Source: Granulicella cerasi
GTDB lineage: Bacteria > Acidobacteriota > Terriglobia > Terriglobales > Acidobacteriaceae
NCBI RefSeq assembly: GCF_025685575.1
Contig: NZ_JAGSYD010000001.1
Location: 1,269,732-1,304,602 of the forward strand
Length of the DNA: 34,871 nucleotides
Reading direction: 5' to 3'
The position numbers and the translations under genes are program-made. Position 1 is the first letter of the stretch; each line of letters starts with the position of its first letter. Below, piece by piece: positions 15,944 to 25,240 of the stretch. The notes beneath the pieces are model-generated. The model was given only the letters and a program-made list of their open reading frames with translations. It ran no database searches and was not told the origin of the DNA.

Positions 15944-18505
15944 GTGAGAGTTTCTTTCCGTTCGTTTGTACGCCGAGTGAGTCTTTTGTCTTTGGCGACG
16001 CTTTCCATGTCGGTCGTCGCGTCGGCCCAGACTGCACCCAGTCTGCTTCCCTCTACCGTCAAGCTGATTGCAGGTGGCGCAAGCGCGCCTACCGCCGCTG
16101 GCGGAAGCTGCCCGGTCTCTGGCAACATCGCGACTGACGCCTATGGCGATGGTTGTTTGGCCACAGAGATCCAGCTGGGCAATGTAGCTGCAGGTAACGC
16201 GAAGCCAGGTGCGCGCGCTGCAGTGATGGACATTCAGGGCAATGTCTTCTTCTCGGATTACAACAACAATCTGATTCGTCGCATTGATGCTGCGACCGGT
16301 ATTGTGACTGCTGTGGCTGGGGGCGCTTCGACTGCGCCGACCGTTGGCACGGCTTGCGGCACCGGCATTGCGGTGGATGCGAAGGGCGACGGCTGCCTTT
16401 CGACGGCCGTTGTGCTGAAGGGACCGCTGGCGCTGGCGTTTGCCTCGAACGGCGACCTTTACTTCTCGGAAACTGCTTACTACGACGTGCGTAAGATCGC
16501 CGCCACCGGTGGCTTGATTCCGTCGACGGGTGGCATTATCACCAACGTGGCTGGTTACACGGGCGGTGCCACGTACGGTTATGTCGTCAGCAACTCGACG
16601 ACGACTGTAATCGCTGCCTCGCAGAGCTATATCGACGAGCCCGCTGCTATTGCTTTCGATAACAAGGGCGATCTGTACATCGCTGAGCGTTACAAGAATG
16701 CTGTGCTGGTGGTGAACACCAACGCGACGGGCAGCAACACCGTGAACGGTGTCACCGTCGCTGCAGGAACAATCTGGCGTGTTGCTGGGGCTTACACGGG
16801 TCCGACTGATTGCGCAAACGGCACATCGGGTACGTATGGCTGCTCCTACGGCAAGTACACCGAAGGCGCGACCGCAACGGCCACGTTCCTCGACAACCCC
16901 TACGGTGTTGCGGCTGATACGAACGGAAACGTTTATTTCTCGAATGAGTACTACAACCAGCTTCCCGTCGTTTCAAGCACCGGCATTCTGACGACCTATG
17001 CGGGCACGGGCACGGGCAAGCTTCAGGCGAACACGGTCCGCGGCGCGGCGAATGCCACGGCAATCGGCAGCCCGTTTGGCGTTGGCGTCGATGCTCAGAA
17101 CAACGTGTACTTCAATGACGCTACCGCCGGGATCATCTGGCGTGTAGATACCGGCTCGCAGCTGATGTATGCGGTCGCCGGTGGTGCAACGACCGTTTGC
17201 GCAGCAGCAACTGACACGCTTGGCGACGGCTGCACCGGTCTCAACGCGAAGTTCTATGCTGTCTCGAGTGGCAGCTACTCGAGCACGACCCTTCCCGCTC
17301 CTGGCCTTTATGGTCTGAACGTGGACGGCTACTCGGACGTTCTTGTGGGCGATACCGAGAACAACAATGTTCGCGGCGTCATGAGCGGAACGTACTTCGG
17401 TGCGATTGGCTTGACGAGCACGACGAACAAGGTGGTGATCCACTTTGCAAAGGGTGATTCTCCCGCCAGCTCTGGAGCTTATACGCTGGTGACGGGCAGC
17501 TCGGTCTTCACGCTCGGCACGGCAACCTGCGTGACGAACAGCGATACGACGCAGGACTGCACGCTCTCCATCGTTGCGAAGCCGACGGCTGTCGGATTCG
17601 CCAGCGGATCGTTCAAGGTGGTTTCGTCACTCGGCGGCACGGCAACCTTCCCGCTCGGCGTCACTGCGATCACGAGCAAGGTGACGACGACGGTGATCAC
17701 GTCCAACCTGGTGAGCTGCTCCTCGACGGTGAACTACCCGACATCCACTTCGGTGACGCTGACGGCTACGGTGTCGGCATACGTGACGCCCGCAGGCACG
17801 GTGCAGTTCTACAACAACGGTGTTCCGATTGGCTCGGCCATTACGGTTAGCAGTGCAGGTGTTGCGACCTTGACGCAGACCTTCCCTGCGGGTACGAACG
17901 TGATCACAGCAAAGTACAGCGGCGATGCGAACACCAACCCTTCGACAGCAGCGGCGTACAACTTCACGACGGCAACGGGTACCTTTGGTTTGAGCGCAGT
18001 CAACGCTGGCCAGCAGAGCACTGTGACCGCTGGGCAGACGGCACTCTACAGCTTCAGCGTGCAGAACTCGGCTTACGTCGGCACACTGAGCTTCTCGTGC
18101 TCGGGTCTGCCTTCGGGAGCAGCTTGCATCTTCAACCCGTCGACGTACACGTTGGGCGCTTGCGACTCGAATGAGACGATCGCGCTGAACATCACGACCT
18201 CAGCCCGCCCGACGACGCTGAGCGGACTGACGGGACGTTGGGGTCTCGCGGCTGCCGCGGCTCTGGTGGCCTTTGGTATCGGGCTGCGCCGTCGCAAGAT
18301 GGCTGGCTTTGGTGTGATGGCATTGGCGTTCGCTGCTCTCCTCGGCGCGGCCAGCATCACGGGTTGCTCAAGCACGATCAGCGACAAGTCTATCCAGACA
18401 CCTGCCGGAACCTACTCGGTGACGGTCACAATTGCAGGAACTCCGACCGCGAGCGCGGCTTCGGGTTCTTCGCAGACCTTCACGCTTCCGCTGACGGTGA
18501 AGTAA
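15944..18505 (+). CDS. Secreted NHL-repeat and Ig-like domain protein
   Basis: The start is placed at GTG 15944, 10 nt after AGGAG (15929-15933). That gives 853 residues with a clean signal peptide (MRVSFRSFVRRVSLLSLATL, cleavage after ASA). Residues about 35-510 hold NHL-type beta-propeller repeats with recurring FxxxGDLYxxE and GNVYFSN motifs. About 585-690 is an Ig-like domain (VTLTATVSAYVTPAGTVQFYNNG). The C-terminus has two hydrophobic segments split by RRRK, then a lipobox-like ITGC (Cys808) and a short beta-rich end. NHL propellers usually bind proteins or ligands; the substrate is unknown. The receptor gene follows in the same direction after 97 bp. Confidence 0.85.
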   Translation: MRVSFRSFVRRVSLLSLATLSMSVVASAQTAPSLLPSTVKLIAGGASAPTAAGGSCPVSGNIATDAYGDGCLATEIQLGNVAAGNAKPGARAAVMDIQGNVFFSDYNNNLIRRIDAATGIVTAVAGGASTAPTVGTACGTGIAVDAKGDGCLSTAVVLKGPLALAFASNGDLYFSETAYYDVRKIAATGGLIPSTGGIITNVAGYTGGATYGYVVSNSTTTVIAASQSYIDEPAAIAFDNKGDLYIAERYKNAVLVVNTNATGSNTVNGVTVAAGTIWRVAGAYTGPTDCANGTSGTYGCSYGKYTEGATATATFLDNPYGVAADTNGNVYFSNEYYNQLPVVSSTGILTTYAGTGTGKLQANTVRGAANATAIGSPFGVGVDAQNNVYFNDATAGIIWRVDTGSQLMYAVAGGATTVCAAATDTLGDGCTGLNAKFYAVSSGSYSSTTLPAPGLYGLNVDGYSDVLVGDTENNNVRGVMSGTYFGAIGLTSTTNKVVIHFAKGDSPASSGAYTLVTGSSVFTLGTATCVTNSDTTQDCTLSIVAKPTAVGFASGSFKVVSSLGGTATFPLGVTAITSKVTTTVITSNLVSCSSTVNYPTSTSVTLTATVSAYVTPAGTVQFYNNGVPIGSAITVSSAGVATLTQTFPAGTNVITAKYSGDANTNPSTAAAYNFTTATGTFGLSAVNAGQQSTVTAGQTALYSFSVQNSAYVGTLSFSCSGLPSGAACIFNPSTYTLGACDSNETIALNITTSARPTTLSGLTGRWGLAAAAALVAFGIGLRRRKMAGFGVMALAFAALLGAASITGCSSTISDKSIQTPAGTYSVTVTIAGTPTASAASGSSQTFTLPLTVK

Positions 18506-18512
18506 CTCGGCA

Positions 18513-18540
18513 CCCGGGGCGGCAGCGATGCCGCTCCGGG
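18513..18540 (+). terminator. Hairpin between the NHL gene and the TonB receptor gene
   Basis: CCCGGGGCGGCA (18513-18524) pairs with TGCCGCTCCGGG (18529-18540) over 12 bp with one G-U pair and a GCGA loop. A T-run is lacking immediately after it. It may reduce readthrough into the receptor gene or protect the upstream message. Confidence 0.5.
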
Positions 18541-18602
18541 AATCGCCATTCTTCCCGACGACCTTTTTGATTTCTGTTCTACCGCTTCAGGAGATTCACT
18601 GA

Positions 18603-21600
18603 ATGTCCGTTACACTTCGCACGATCGCAAAATCACTTCTGGGTTGCGCACTCGTACTCGCACCGCTCGCTGTGGCGCCCCGCGCCAGCGTGGCGTTCGC
18701 CCAGTCCTCCACGAACGGCGCTATCGGTGGCACCGTTACTGATGCCAGCGGAGCTTTGCTTCCTGGCACCGTTATTACCATCAAAAGCCTCGATACCGGT
18801 GTGGTCCGCACATCCAAGACCAACTCCTCGGGCGAGTACCGTGTGTCTGAACTGCCTCCGGGCAACTACTCAATCACCTTCACCTCGGACGGTTTCCAGA
18901 CGGCGATCGAGAAAAGCGTCGTCGTCACCGTGGGTGGCACAGCGAACGTGACCCCGAAGCTGCTCGCCGGTTCCGTGTCGGACAAGGTGGAAGTCTCCGC
19001 AGAACTGCCGCCGATCAAGACAGCTGGCGCGGACATCTCGACGACGATCGATCAGAACGCGATTGAGAACCTGCCGATCAACGGTCGTCGCTGGTCAGAC
19101 TTCGCTCTGCTGACGCCGGGTGTTGTTTCGAACTCGGATGGCTTTGGCCTTCTCAGCTTCCGCGGTATCAGCTACCTGCTGAACAACAACACCGTCGACG
19201 GCGCTGACGATAATCAGGCGTACTTCTCGGAAGCTCGTGGCCGTACGCGTTCGGCATACACGGTGACGCAGGGCGCTGTGCAGGAGTTCCAGGTAAACAC
19301 CTCGAACTACTCGGCAGAGTATGGCCGTGCGGCTGGCGGTGTTATCAACACGGTCACGAAGTCGGGTGGCAACCAGCTCCACGGTTCGACCTACTTCTAC
19401 GATCGCGACAACGGCCTCGCTGGCGCATCGAATCCCTACACGCAGCTTTACAACTTCGATTCGAACACGGGCATTCACCCGCAGAACATCAAGCCGAAGG
19501 ACTGGCGCAAGCAGTACGGTTTTGGTGTGGGCGGCCCGATCTGGAAGGACCGTATCTTCTGGTTCTACGCGTTCGATCAGCAGAAGCGTAACTTCCCCGG
19601 CGTTGCCCGAACGACCGATCCCTACGACATGTTCGCGCTGGCTGCGCCGACGCTCGGATCGTCGGAGACTTGCACCCGCGGCTTCAGCGTGTACAACGGC
19701 ACGAACGAGCCGTGGAGCTACGGTGCTCCGCTGGCGTCTTACACGAACGGCACCGCGTACTCGTCTGGTGCTTTCAGCGTGACAGCGAACCTCTCGAACC
19801 CAACGACCACCGGCGGCGCGCAGTATCCTGTCGGCGCTACGTATCAGGGCAACTTCGGCGCCTGCGCTCTCGCAGCGGCGATCGCGCCTGCCACTGCCGC
19901 GGGCGCAGCGCTCCCGTACCAGCAGGCGGCTGCTTACTACAACCAGGGTCTTCAGGTTCTCTCGAGCTTCTTCGGTATGGTGCAGCGTTTCGGCAACCAG
20001 ACCATCAACTTCCCGAAGCTTGATTGGCAGATCAACGATCGCAACCGCATGACGATCCAGTACAACCGTGTGCGTTGGGATTCGCCGAACGGTGTGCAAA
20101 CGCAGACCTCGAACTTCTACGGTCGAGGCTCTTATGGCGACGACTTCATGAAGGCGGACGTCGGTATCTTCCGCTTCACCACGGTGTTGACGAACTCGCT
20201 CGTGAACAACTTCCTGGCGCAGTATGGCCGCGATATGGAAACAGAGTTCAGCGGCAATCGTCCCATCCAAAATGAGCTTGGTCTGCAGAACGCATTGCCG
20301 ACCGGCGAGTGCTCGGCACCGCATGGCGGTCCTTGCCCGATGGCGGCTCCCGACATCAGCGTGGGGTATGGCTACGACGCGCAGGGTTTCGACGCTGGTA
20401 CGTCTGCGCTCTTCAACCGCTATGCATTGCCGGATGAGCGTCGCCTGCAGTTGAAGGACGACATGACCTTCTCGCACGGGAAGCATATCTTGAAGTGGGG
20501 CCTCGACTATAACAAGGTCGGCGACTACATCAATAACCTCTATAACGGATACGGCACCTACAGCTACGACTGGGCTTACGGCTTCATTGGCGATTACCTG
20601 CACAAGACCGCAAGCCTGGGTGGAGCAACTTATGCTGGCGACGGCACGGCCCACACCTACACGTCAGCTTGCACTACGGGTAGCACCTGCCAGAAGAACG
20701 TGGGTCTCTACTCGAGCTTCAGCCAGGGCTTCACGGTTCCCGACGCGAACGGCAATGTCAACGCCGTGGGTGCAGGTGAACTGCTGACCACGCGTGAATA
20801 TGCGGGCTACATTACGGACGACTGGCGCATCACGCCGAAGCTCACTCTGACGCTGGGCGTTCGCTACGAGTACCAGTATGTTCCTACGAATCCCACGCCG
20901 AATCCTGATCTCAACGGTCAGAACCAGACCTTCCTGACGTACGGCGTCAAGCCGAATACGTCGAACCGCCCTGACGACCGCAACAACGTTGCGCCACGCC
21001 TGGGCTTCGCCTACAACGTCTTTGGCGATGGCAAGACCGTGATCCGTGGCGGCTTCGGTATCTACTACGGTCGTATCGTGAACGCAAACATCGTGCAGAG
21101 CTTCCAGAACTCGGGCGGTCCGAACTCGCAGGTCAATATCTCGGGGATCTATCCGGATTACGCTGTGGCGAACGAGAGCGTCTGCCGTACGACGTTCCCG
21201 AACATCCAGACCTACGCGAATGCAAAGGCCTGCGCTGCTGCAACGACCACTGCCAGCTCACATCCTTCGGTTTCTTACCTCGATTCGAAGCTCGAGAATC
21301 CGCAGGTATACGAGACCGATCTGGATCTGACGCAAGACTTCGGTCATGGCTGGGTGGGGACGGTCACGTACATGGGTTCGTATGGTCGTAAGCTCGACAG
21401 CGCGAACGATGTGAACCTCAGCCTCAGCACCTTCTATGACAAGACTTATGTCGTGAACAACACGCCGCTCTTCCCCGCGACTCGTGCTCTCGCGCTGCCG
21501 CATGGCGGTCTGTCTGCTCCGCTGCCCTCGGGAACCGTGCCGGTTCGCGTGTACACGGGGTCGCGCCGTAATGCGAACTACTACCGTGTGCTCGATATTC

Positions 21601-22343
21601 AGTCGAACGTGAATACGAACTACAACGCGATCGCGTTCCAGCTGAACAAGCGTTATCGCAATGGTTTCTCGTTCCTCTCGAACTACACCTGGGCACATTC
21701 GCTTGATGCGAACCCCTACATCGGCACGGGTATTCCGAGCTTCAACATCCTCGACCCGAACGATCTGTCGAAGGAGTATGGCAACAGCTCGCTCGATGTT
21801 CGTCAGCGTTTTGTAACGGCGTTTAGCTATCAGCCGGTAACGCACTTCCACGGCTGGAAGGACTATGCTATGGGCGGCTGGCGTCTGGCTCCCGTGGTGC
21901 AGGCACAGACGGGCCTCCCGTACACGCCCTACATCTCGGGCTATCCGGGTGAGAGCGCGTCAGGTGTGCGTAGTGCGAATGGTGCTGGTGGTACCTCGGG
22001 TCGTATCGATGCGATCCACCGCAATCAGTACCACCGTCCGAACACCTACAAGGCCGATGTTCGCTTGAGCAAGAACTTCTACCTCAACAACATCAATCAC
22101 CTTGGACTGGATCGCGCACGCTTTGAAGTGTTCGCCGAACTGTTCAACATCTTCAATCACCAGAACATCACGGGCGTACAGAACACCGCGTACTACTTGA
22201 ATGCGGCCGCTGATTCGACGCAGGTGGGTGGTTATTTGGATACGCTGACGTTGCAGCCTAACTTCGGCACCTACACCAACTCCAATAGCAACTACACGTA
22301 CACACCGCGTCAGTTACAGCTCGCGGTACGTCTGCACTTCTAA
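18603..22343 (+). CDS. TonB-dependent outer-membrane receptor, Oar/CarboxypepD-regulatory type
   Basis: The 1246-residue protein has a signal peptide with probable cleavage after AFA (residue 33). A carboxypeptidase-regulatory-like domain spans about 37-120 (GGTVTDASGALLPGTVITI, GEYRVSELPPGNYSI). A plug domain follows (QNAIENLPINGRRWSDFALL, AGGVINTVTKSGGNQLHGS), then a very large beta-barrel ending in VRLHF with a terminal aromatic. AGGAG lies 9 nt before the ATG. Such receptors import large substrates such as glycans or peptides with TonB-ExbBD energy; no substrate-specific partner (SusD) is present. The upstream NHL protein may be a surface partner (inference). Confidence 0.93.
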   Translation: MSVTLRTIAKSLLGCALVLAPLAVAPRASVAFAQSSTNGAIGGTVTDASGALLPGTVITIKSLDTGVVRTSKTNSSGEYRVSELPPGNYSITFTSDGFQTAIEKSVVVTVGGTANVTPKLLAGSVSDKVEVSAELPPIKTAGADISTTIDQNAIENLPINGRRWSDFALLTPGVVSNSDGFGLLSFRGISYLLNNNTVDGADDNQAYFSEARGRTRSAYTVTQGAVQEFQVNTSNYSAEYGRAAGGVINTVTKSGGNQLHGSTYFYDRDNGLAGASNPYTQLYNFDSNTGIHPQNIKPKDWRKQYGFGVGGPIWKDRIFWFYAFDQQKRNFPGVARTTDPYDMFALAAPTLGSSETCTRGFSVYNGTNEPWSYGAPLASYTNGTAYSSGAFSVTANLSNPTTTGGAQYPVGATYQGNFGACALAAAIAPATAAGAALPYQQAAAYYNQGLQVLSSFFGMVQRFGNQTINFPKLDWQINDRNRMTIQYNRVRWDSPNGVQTQTSNFYGRGSYGDDFMKADVGIFRFTTVLTNSLVNNFLAQYGRDMETEFSGNRPIQNELGLQNALPTGECSAPHGGPCPMAAPDISVGYGYDAQGFDAGTSALFNRYALPDERRLQLKDDMTFSHGKHILKWGLDYNKVGDYINNLYNGYGTYSYDWAYGFIGDYLHKTASLGGATYAGDGTAHTYTSACTTGSTCQKNVGLYSSFSQGFTVPDANGNVNAVGAGELLTTREYAGYITDDWRITPKLTLTLGVRYEYQYVPTNPTPNPDLNGQNQTFLTYGVKPNTSNRPDDRNNVAPRLGFAYNVFGDGKTVIRGGFGIYYGRIVNANIVQSFQNSGGPNSQVNISGIYPDYAVANESVCRTTFPNIQTYANAKACAAATTTASSHPSVSYLDSKLENPQVYETDLDLTQDFGHGWVGTVTYMGSYGRKLDSANDVNLSLSTFYDKTYVVNNTPLFPATRALALPHGGLSAPLPSGTVPVRVYTGSRRNANYYRVLDIQSNVNTNYNAIAFQLNKRYRNGFSFLSNYTWAHSLDANPYIGTGIPSFNILDPNDLSKEYGNSSLDVRQRFVTAFSYQPVTHFHGWKDYAMGGWRLAPVVQAQTGLPYTPYISGYPGESASGVRSANGAGGTSGRIDAIHRNQYHRPNTYKADVRLSKNFYLNNINHLGLDRARFEVFAELFNIFNHQNITGVQNTAYYLNAAADSTQVGGYLDTLTLQPNFGTYTNSNSNYTYTPRQLQLAVRLHF

Positions 22344-22366
22344 GCGCAGATTATTGTAAGCACGAA

Positions 22367-22396
22367 AGCAAGGGCGTCCTTCGGGACGCCCTTGCT
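22367..22396 (+). terminator. Terminator after the TonB receptor gene
   Basis: AGCAAGGGCGTCC (22367-22379) pairs perfectly with GGACGCCCTTGCT (22384-22396) around TTCG, followed by CTTGGTG. The 13-bp stem is strong though the T-run is poor. Confidence 0.75.
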
Positions 22397-22424
22397 CTTG
22401 GTGGGTGTGTCGGATAGGGACAAG

Positions 22425-22462
22425 AATAGGATCGGCAGCCACGATGGGCTGCCGATCCTATT
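22425..22462 (-). terminator. Terminator of the S1/P1 nuclease gene
   Basis: AATAGGATCGGCAGCC (22425-22440) and GGCTGCCGATCCTATT (22447-22462) form a perfect 16-bp stem 10 bp past the end of the - strand nuclease gene. Read on the - strand it is followed by CTTGTCCC. Together with 22367-22396 it separates the two convergent genes. Confidence 0.7.
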
Positions 22463-22472
22463 TCTGCGGCTG

Positions 22473-23408
22473 TTATTGCTTTGGTTGATCTGCTGCGGGG
22501 GCGGAGGACGGCAATACCTGGCGTTGGTCGGCAGGCGCCGGTGTCACGCGCGTTGGGTCCTGCTCTGCAGGGTTGCCGAGGATGCGATTCAGCACTCGGG
22601 CGAGGCGGAGGCCGCCGAGAGCGAGCTCCGCGTCGATCACCTTGGTCTCTTCTGCCACATACTTGCTATCGAGAAGAGCTCCGTTCGGCGCATACGCGAG
22701 TGCAGCGTAGTGGTGCGAGACGTTGGCCCAGGTGGTGGGTTCGCCGCCGCTCATGCGTTCCCAGTTGTTCTCTTTGATTTCCTTCAGCAGCAGCGACGTG
22801 TACTTCTCGTTAGAGAGGCCGCGGTGCTCGAGGATCGACTCATCCCACACACCGTGCAGATTGCACTTGTAGTTGCCGCACTGGTTCGATCCGAGGAAGG
22901 CGACACGGATGCCGTTGCCGCCGCGGTCATCGCCGATAGCGTGCATCGGCTGGTGAATGTCGCCCATGAAGTGCACGAGGAACTTCAACGCATCGGCGCG
23001 CTGATCGGCTGAGAGTGTGTCGTCGCCGAGCTGGCCTTCGAAGAAGTTGATGCGATCGGTCACGCAGTCACGCCAGGGGCTCTTGGGGTTCTTCGGATCG
23101 AGTGGGCAGTCGCGGTCGCGGTCAAACTTGTCCGCGCTGCGGGGAATGTCGACGAAATGCCACGGCCCCGTTTCGGGGCGGTTGGAGCGGATTTCATCCG
23201 GCCACGACGCGATGTCCGAGATGCGCTGGCCCTTGAGCAGCGCGGCGATGGCAGCCTTGGTGGAGGGCGTGAGGTACGCCTCGGCCACGAGTGCGGTGAT
23301 GCGATGACCATCGCGGCCCCAGGCCCAAGTGGGCTCTGTGGACAGGGCAAACATCAGCGTAACGACAGCGGCGCTGCGTGCGAAACGACGTAGTGTAGAA
23401 CGGTTCAT
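22473..23408 (-). CDS. Secreted S1/P1-type zinc nuclease
   Basis: The start is placed at 23408, where GAGGAG lies 5 nt upstream; the longer open frame to 23801 is not plausible. The 311-residue product has a signal peptide with cleavage after TWA, so the mature protein would start with Trp30 as this family requires. All nine zinc ligands can be found: W30, H35, D71, H84, H146, D150, H156, H185 and D189. The family degrades single-stranded DNA and RNA and removes 3'-phosphates. A proline- and alanine-rich tail ends the protein. It likely serves phosphate or nucleoside scavenging in the periplasm or outside (inference). Confidence 0.93.
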   Translation of the reverse strand: MNRSTLRRFARSAAVVTLMFALSTEPTWAWGRDGHRITALVAEAYLTPSTKAAIAALLKGQRISDIASWPDEIRSNRPETGPWHFVDIPRSADKFDRDRDCPLDPKNPKSPWRDCVTDRINFFEGQLGDDTLSADQRADALKFLVHFMGDIHQPMHAIGDDRGGNGIRVAFLGSNQCGNYKCNLHGVWDESILEHRGLSNEKYTSLLLKEIKENNWERMSGGEPTTWANVSHHYAALAYAPNGALLDSKYVAEETKVIDAELALGGLRLARVLNRILGNPAEQDPTRVTPAPADQRQVLPSSAPAADQPKQ

Positions 23409-23559
23409 CCTGACTCCTCGCTGCGCGTGGTGTGGCTCTATGGTTCGGTTGTCGCAGCGTCGTACAGCCATGCTACCGATTCTCGATGTATTTGTGTGAA
23501 ACTTACCTATTCCTCTCTGCGTCCTTTCTATCTTTGAGGGTTTTTCGAAAGAGGTTGCT

Positions 23560-25176
23560 GTGAAGCGCTCGTGGTTTGCGATGAATCGCCGTTCTGTGCC
23601 GAAGCTGCACGCGATGTTTGCTGTTGTCTTGACGCTGTGGCCCGCGTTTGCGATGGCGCAGCAGGATGCTGTGAGCACGCTGCGTGTGACTACGCGTCTC
23701 GTAGTGCTTGATGTCGTCGTGACGGACAAGAAGGGGCAGCCGATTACGGACCTCAAGCCGAGCGACTTCGAGGTTCTCGAAGATAAGGTGCCGCAGACCA
23801 TCCGCAGCTTTGAGCCGCCATCGGCGCACGCTCTGCCTGCGACGCAGATGACACCCGAGCAGGCGAAGGCGGAAGTCTATGACCCGGCGAAGCCTGCAAA
23901 CTTTGGCCAGACGTCGGTGAACATCCTTGTGCTGGACCAGCTGAACACGCACTTTGCGGATAGCTCTTTCGCACGTCGGCAGATGAAGGATTATCTGCAG
24001 AGCCAGAGCGAAGTTCTGGCGCAGCCGACGACGCTGCTGGTCGTGTATCAGGACCACTTCAAGCTGCTGCAGCAATTCACGCGCGATCGTGCGAAGTTGT
24101 TGACCGCGTTGGCGAAGGCCCCGGTGAACTACTCGTGGGAGTACGAGATGAAGGGCAAGGCAGACAACGGCCCCGTCACGCGACTCGAAACGACCGTTCG
24201 CGCGTTGCAGGAGATGACGCAGGTGTATGCGCCTGTTCCTGGCCGTAAGAATGTGATCTGGGTTGGTGGCGGTTTCCCGTCGCTCGATCCGGAGTCGCTG
24301 GCGAACAATGATCTGCGTGAAGTGCAAGAGACGATGAAGCACGTCATCAACCAGCTTGTCGATACGCGGATGACGCTCTATGCGGTAGATCCTACGAGCA
24401 CGGCTGCTGGCATGACGGAGCTGACGGACTTCCAGCAGATGGCATTCGCACAGTTGTCGGGTGAGCTGTCGTCCGCTCCTGTCGACCCTGTCGACAACGA
24501 CGCGGATTTCGATTCGCTGAGTGCGCTGACCGGTGGTCGCGTGATTCGCAGCATGAACAACGTGGCCAAGCAGATTGCCTTGAGCGTGGACTACGGCACG
24601 CAGTTCTACACGATGAGCTACTCGCCGACGAACAAGAGCGATACCGCAACGAAGTTCCGCAACATCAAGGTGATTTGCAAGCGGCCTGATGCGGTGGTGA
24701 CCACGCGCAAGGGCTACTACACCGGAGCAACGCCGAAGGACAACGTGAAGCAAGAGCTCGCGTATGACCTCAGCACGGCGGCTACGAGCTCACAGCCGAT
24801 GAACGGCCTGAATGTCACGGTGGACCGCAACACCTCGGTGGCGGTGTTGAACGATGAGTGGATCATTCGTGTGCAGGCACCCGCACTTACGTGGACACCG
24901 CAAGAGGATGGCTCGTCGAAGGCCGACGTCACGGTGATGGCCGTGTCGCTGGATAAGAAGGGCAGGCCGCTCGGTCACCTTGCGAAGGGCGGCTCTGCTA
25001 CAGCGAAGGCTGGCGTCAATCTGCGTGATGCGTCGAAGTACGCCAACTTCGATTTCACGGCGGAGCCTGCTGCGAAGGCCGTGAAGATACGCTTCGTTGT
25101 TCGCGACAACACGAACGGCCGCATGGGCACATTCGATGTGTCGCTGAAGGACGATCGCCGCAACAACGAAGAGTAG
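23560..25176 (+). CDS. Secreted VWA-domain protein of the acidobacterial type
   Basis: The GTG start at 23560 follows AAGAGG by 5 nt and gives a 538-residue protein with a signal peptide ending in FAMA. Residues about 40-85 hold the typical opening (TTRLVVLDVVVTDKKGQPI, then LKPSDFEVLEDKVPQTI). A von Willebrand factor A-like fold follows (VNILVLDQLNTHFAD, KNVIWVGGGFPSLDP). This matches the VWFA-related domain family described almost only from Acidobacteria (TIGR03436 from memory). The function is unknown; VWA domains usually bind proteins through a metal site. It diverges from the nuclease gene over a 151-bp gap. Confidence 0.88.
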   Translation: MKRSWFAMNRRSVPKLHAMFAVVLTLWPAFAMAQQDAVSTLRVTTRLVVLDVVVTDKKGQPITDLKPSDFEVLEDKVPQTIRSFEPPSAHALPATQMTPEQAKAEVYDPAKPANFGQTSVNILVLDQLNTHFADSSFARRQMKDYLQSQSEVLAQPTTLLVVYQDHFKLLQQFTRDRAKLLTALAKAPVNYSWEYEMKGKADNGPVTRLETTVRALQEMTQVYAPVPGRKNVIWVGGGFPSLDPESLANNDLREVQETMKHVINQLVDTRMTLYAVDPTSTAAGMTELTDFQQMAFAQLSGELSSAPVDPVDNDADFDSLSALTGGRVIRSMNNVAKQIALSVDYGTQFYTMSYSPTNKSDTATKFRNIKVICKRPDAVVTTRKGYYTGATPKDNVKQELAYDLSTAATSSQPMNGLNVTVDRNTSVAVLNDEWIIRVQAPALTWTPQEDGSSKADVTVMAVSLDKKGRPLGHLAKGGSATAKAGVNLRDASKYANFDFTAEPAAKAVKIRFVVRDNTNGRMGTFDVSLKDDRRNNEE

Positions 25177-25192
25177 TGCATCTAGAGCAATG

Positions 25193-25223
25193 AGAAAGCC
25201 CAGCCATCGTGGCTGGGCTTTCT
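25193..25223. terminator. Terminator shared by the VWA gene and the aldo/keto reductase gene
   Basis: AGAAAGCCCAGCCA (25193-25206) pairs perfectly with TGGCTGGGCTTTCT (25210-25223). TTCTTGTTGG follows on the + strand. It lies between two convergent genes and could act in both directions. Confidence 0.75.
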
Positions 25224-25240
25224 TGTTGGCATGAGCCGAG

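Noticed and set aside
19095..20654. 519-residue open frame on the - strand opposite the TonB receptor gene
   Set aside because: Arginine- and valine-rich shadow of the GC-rich receptor gene; no ribosome binding site or family features.
23503..24753. 416-residue - strand open frame opposite the VWA gene
   Set aside because: Arginine- and histidine-rich antisense shadow; the + strand protein has a signal peptide and family match.
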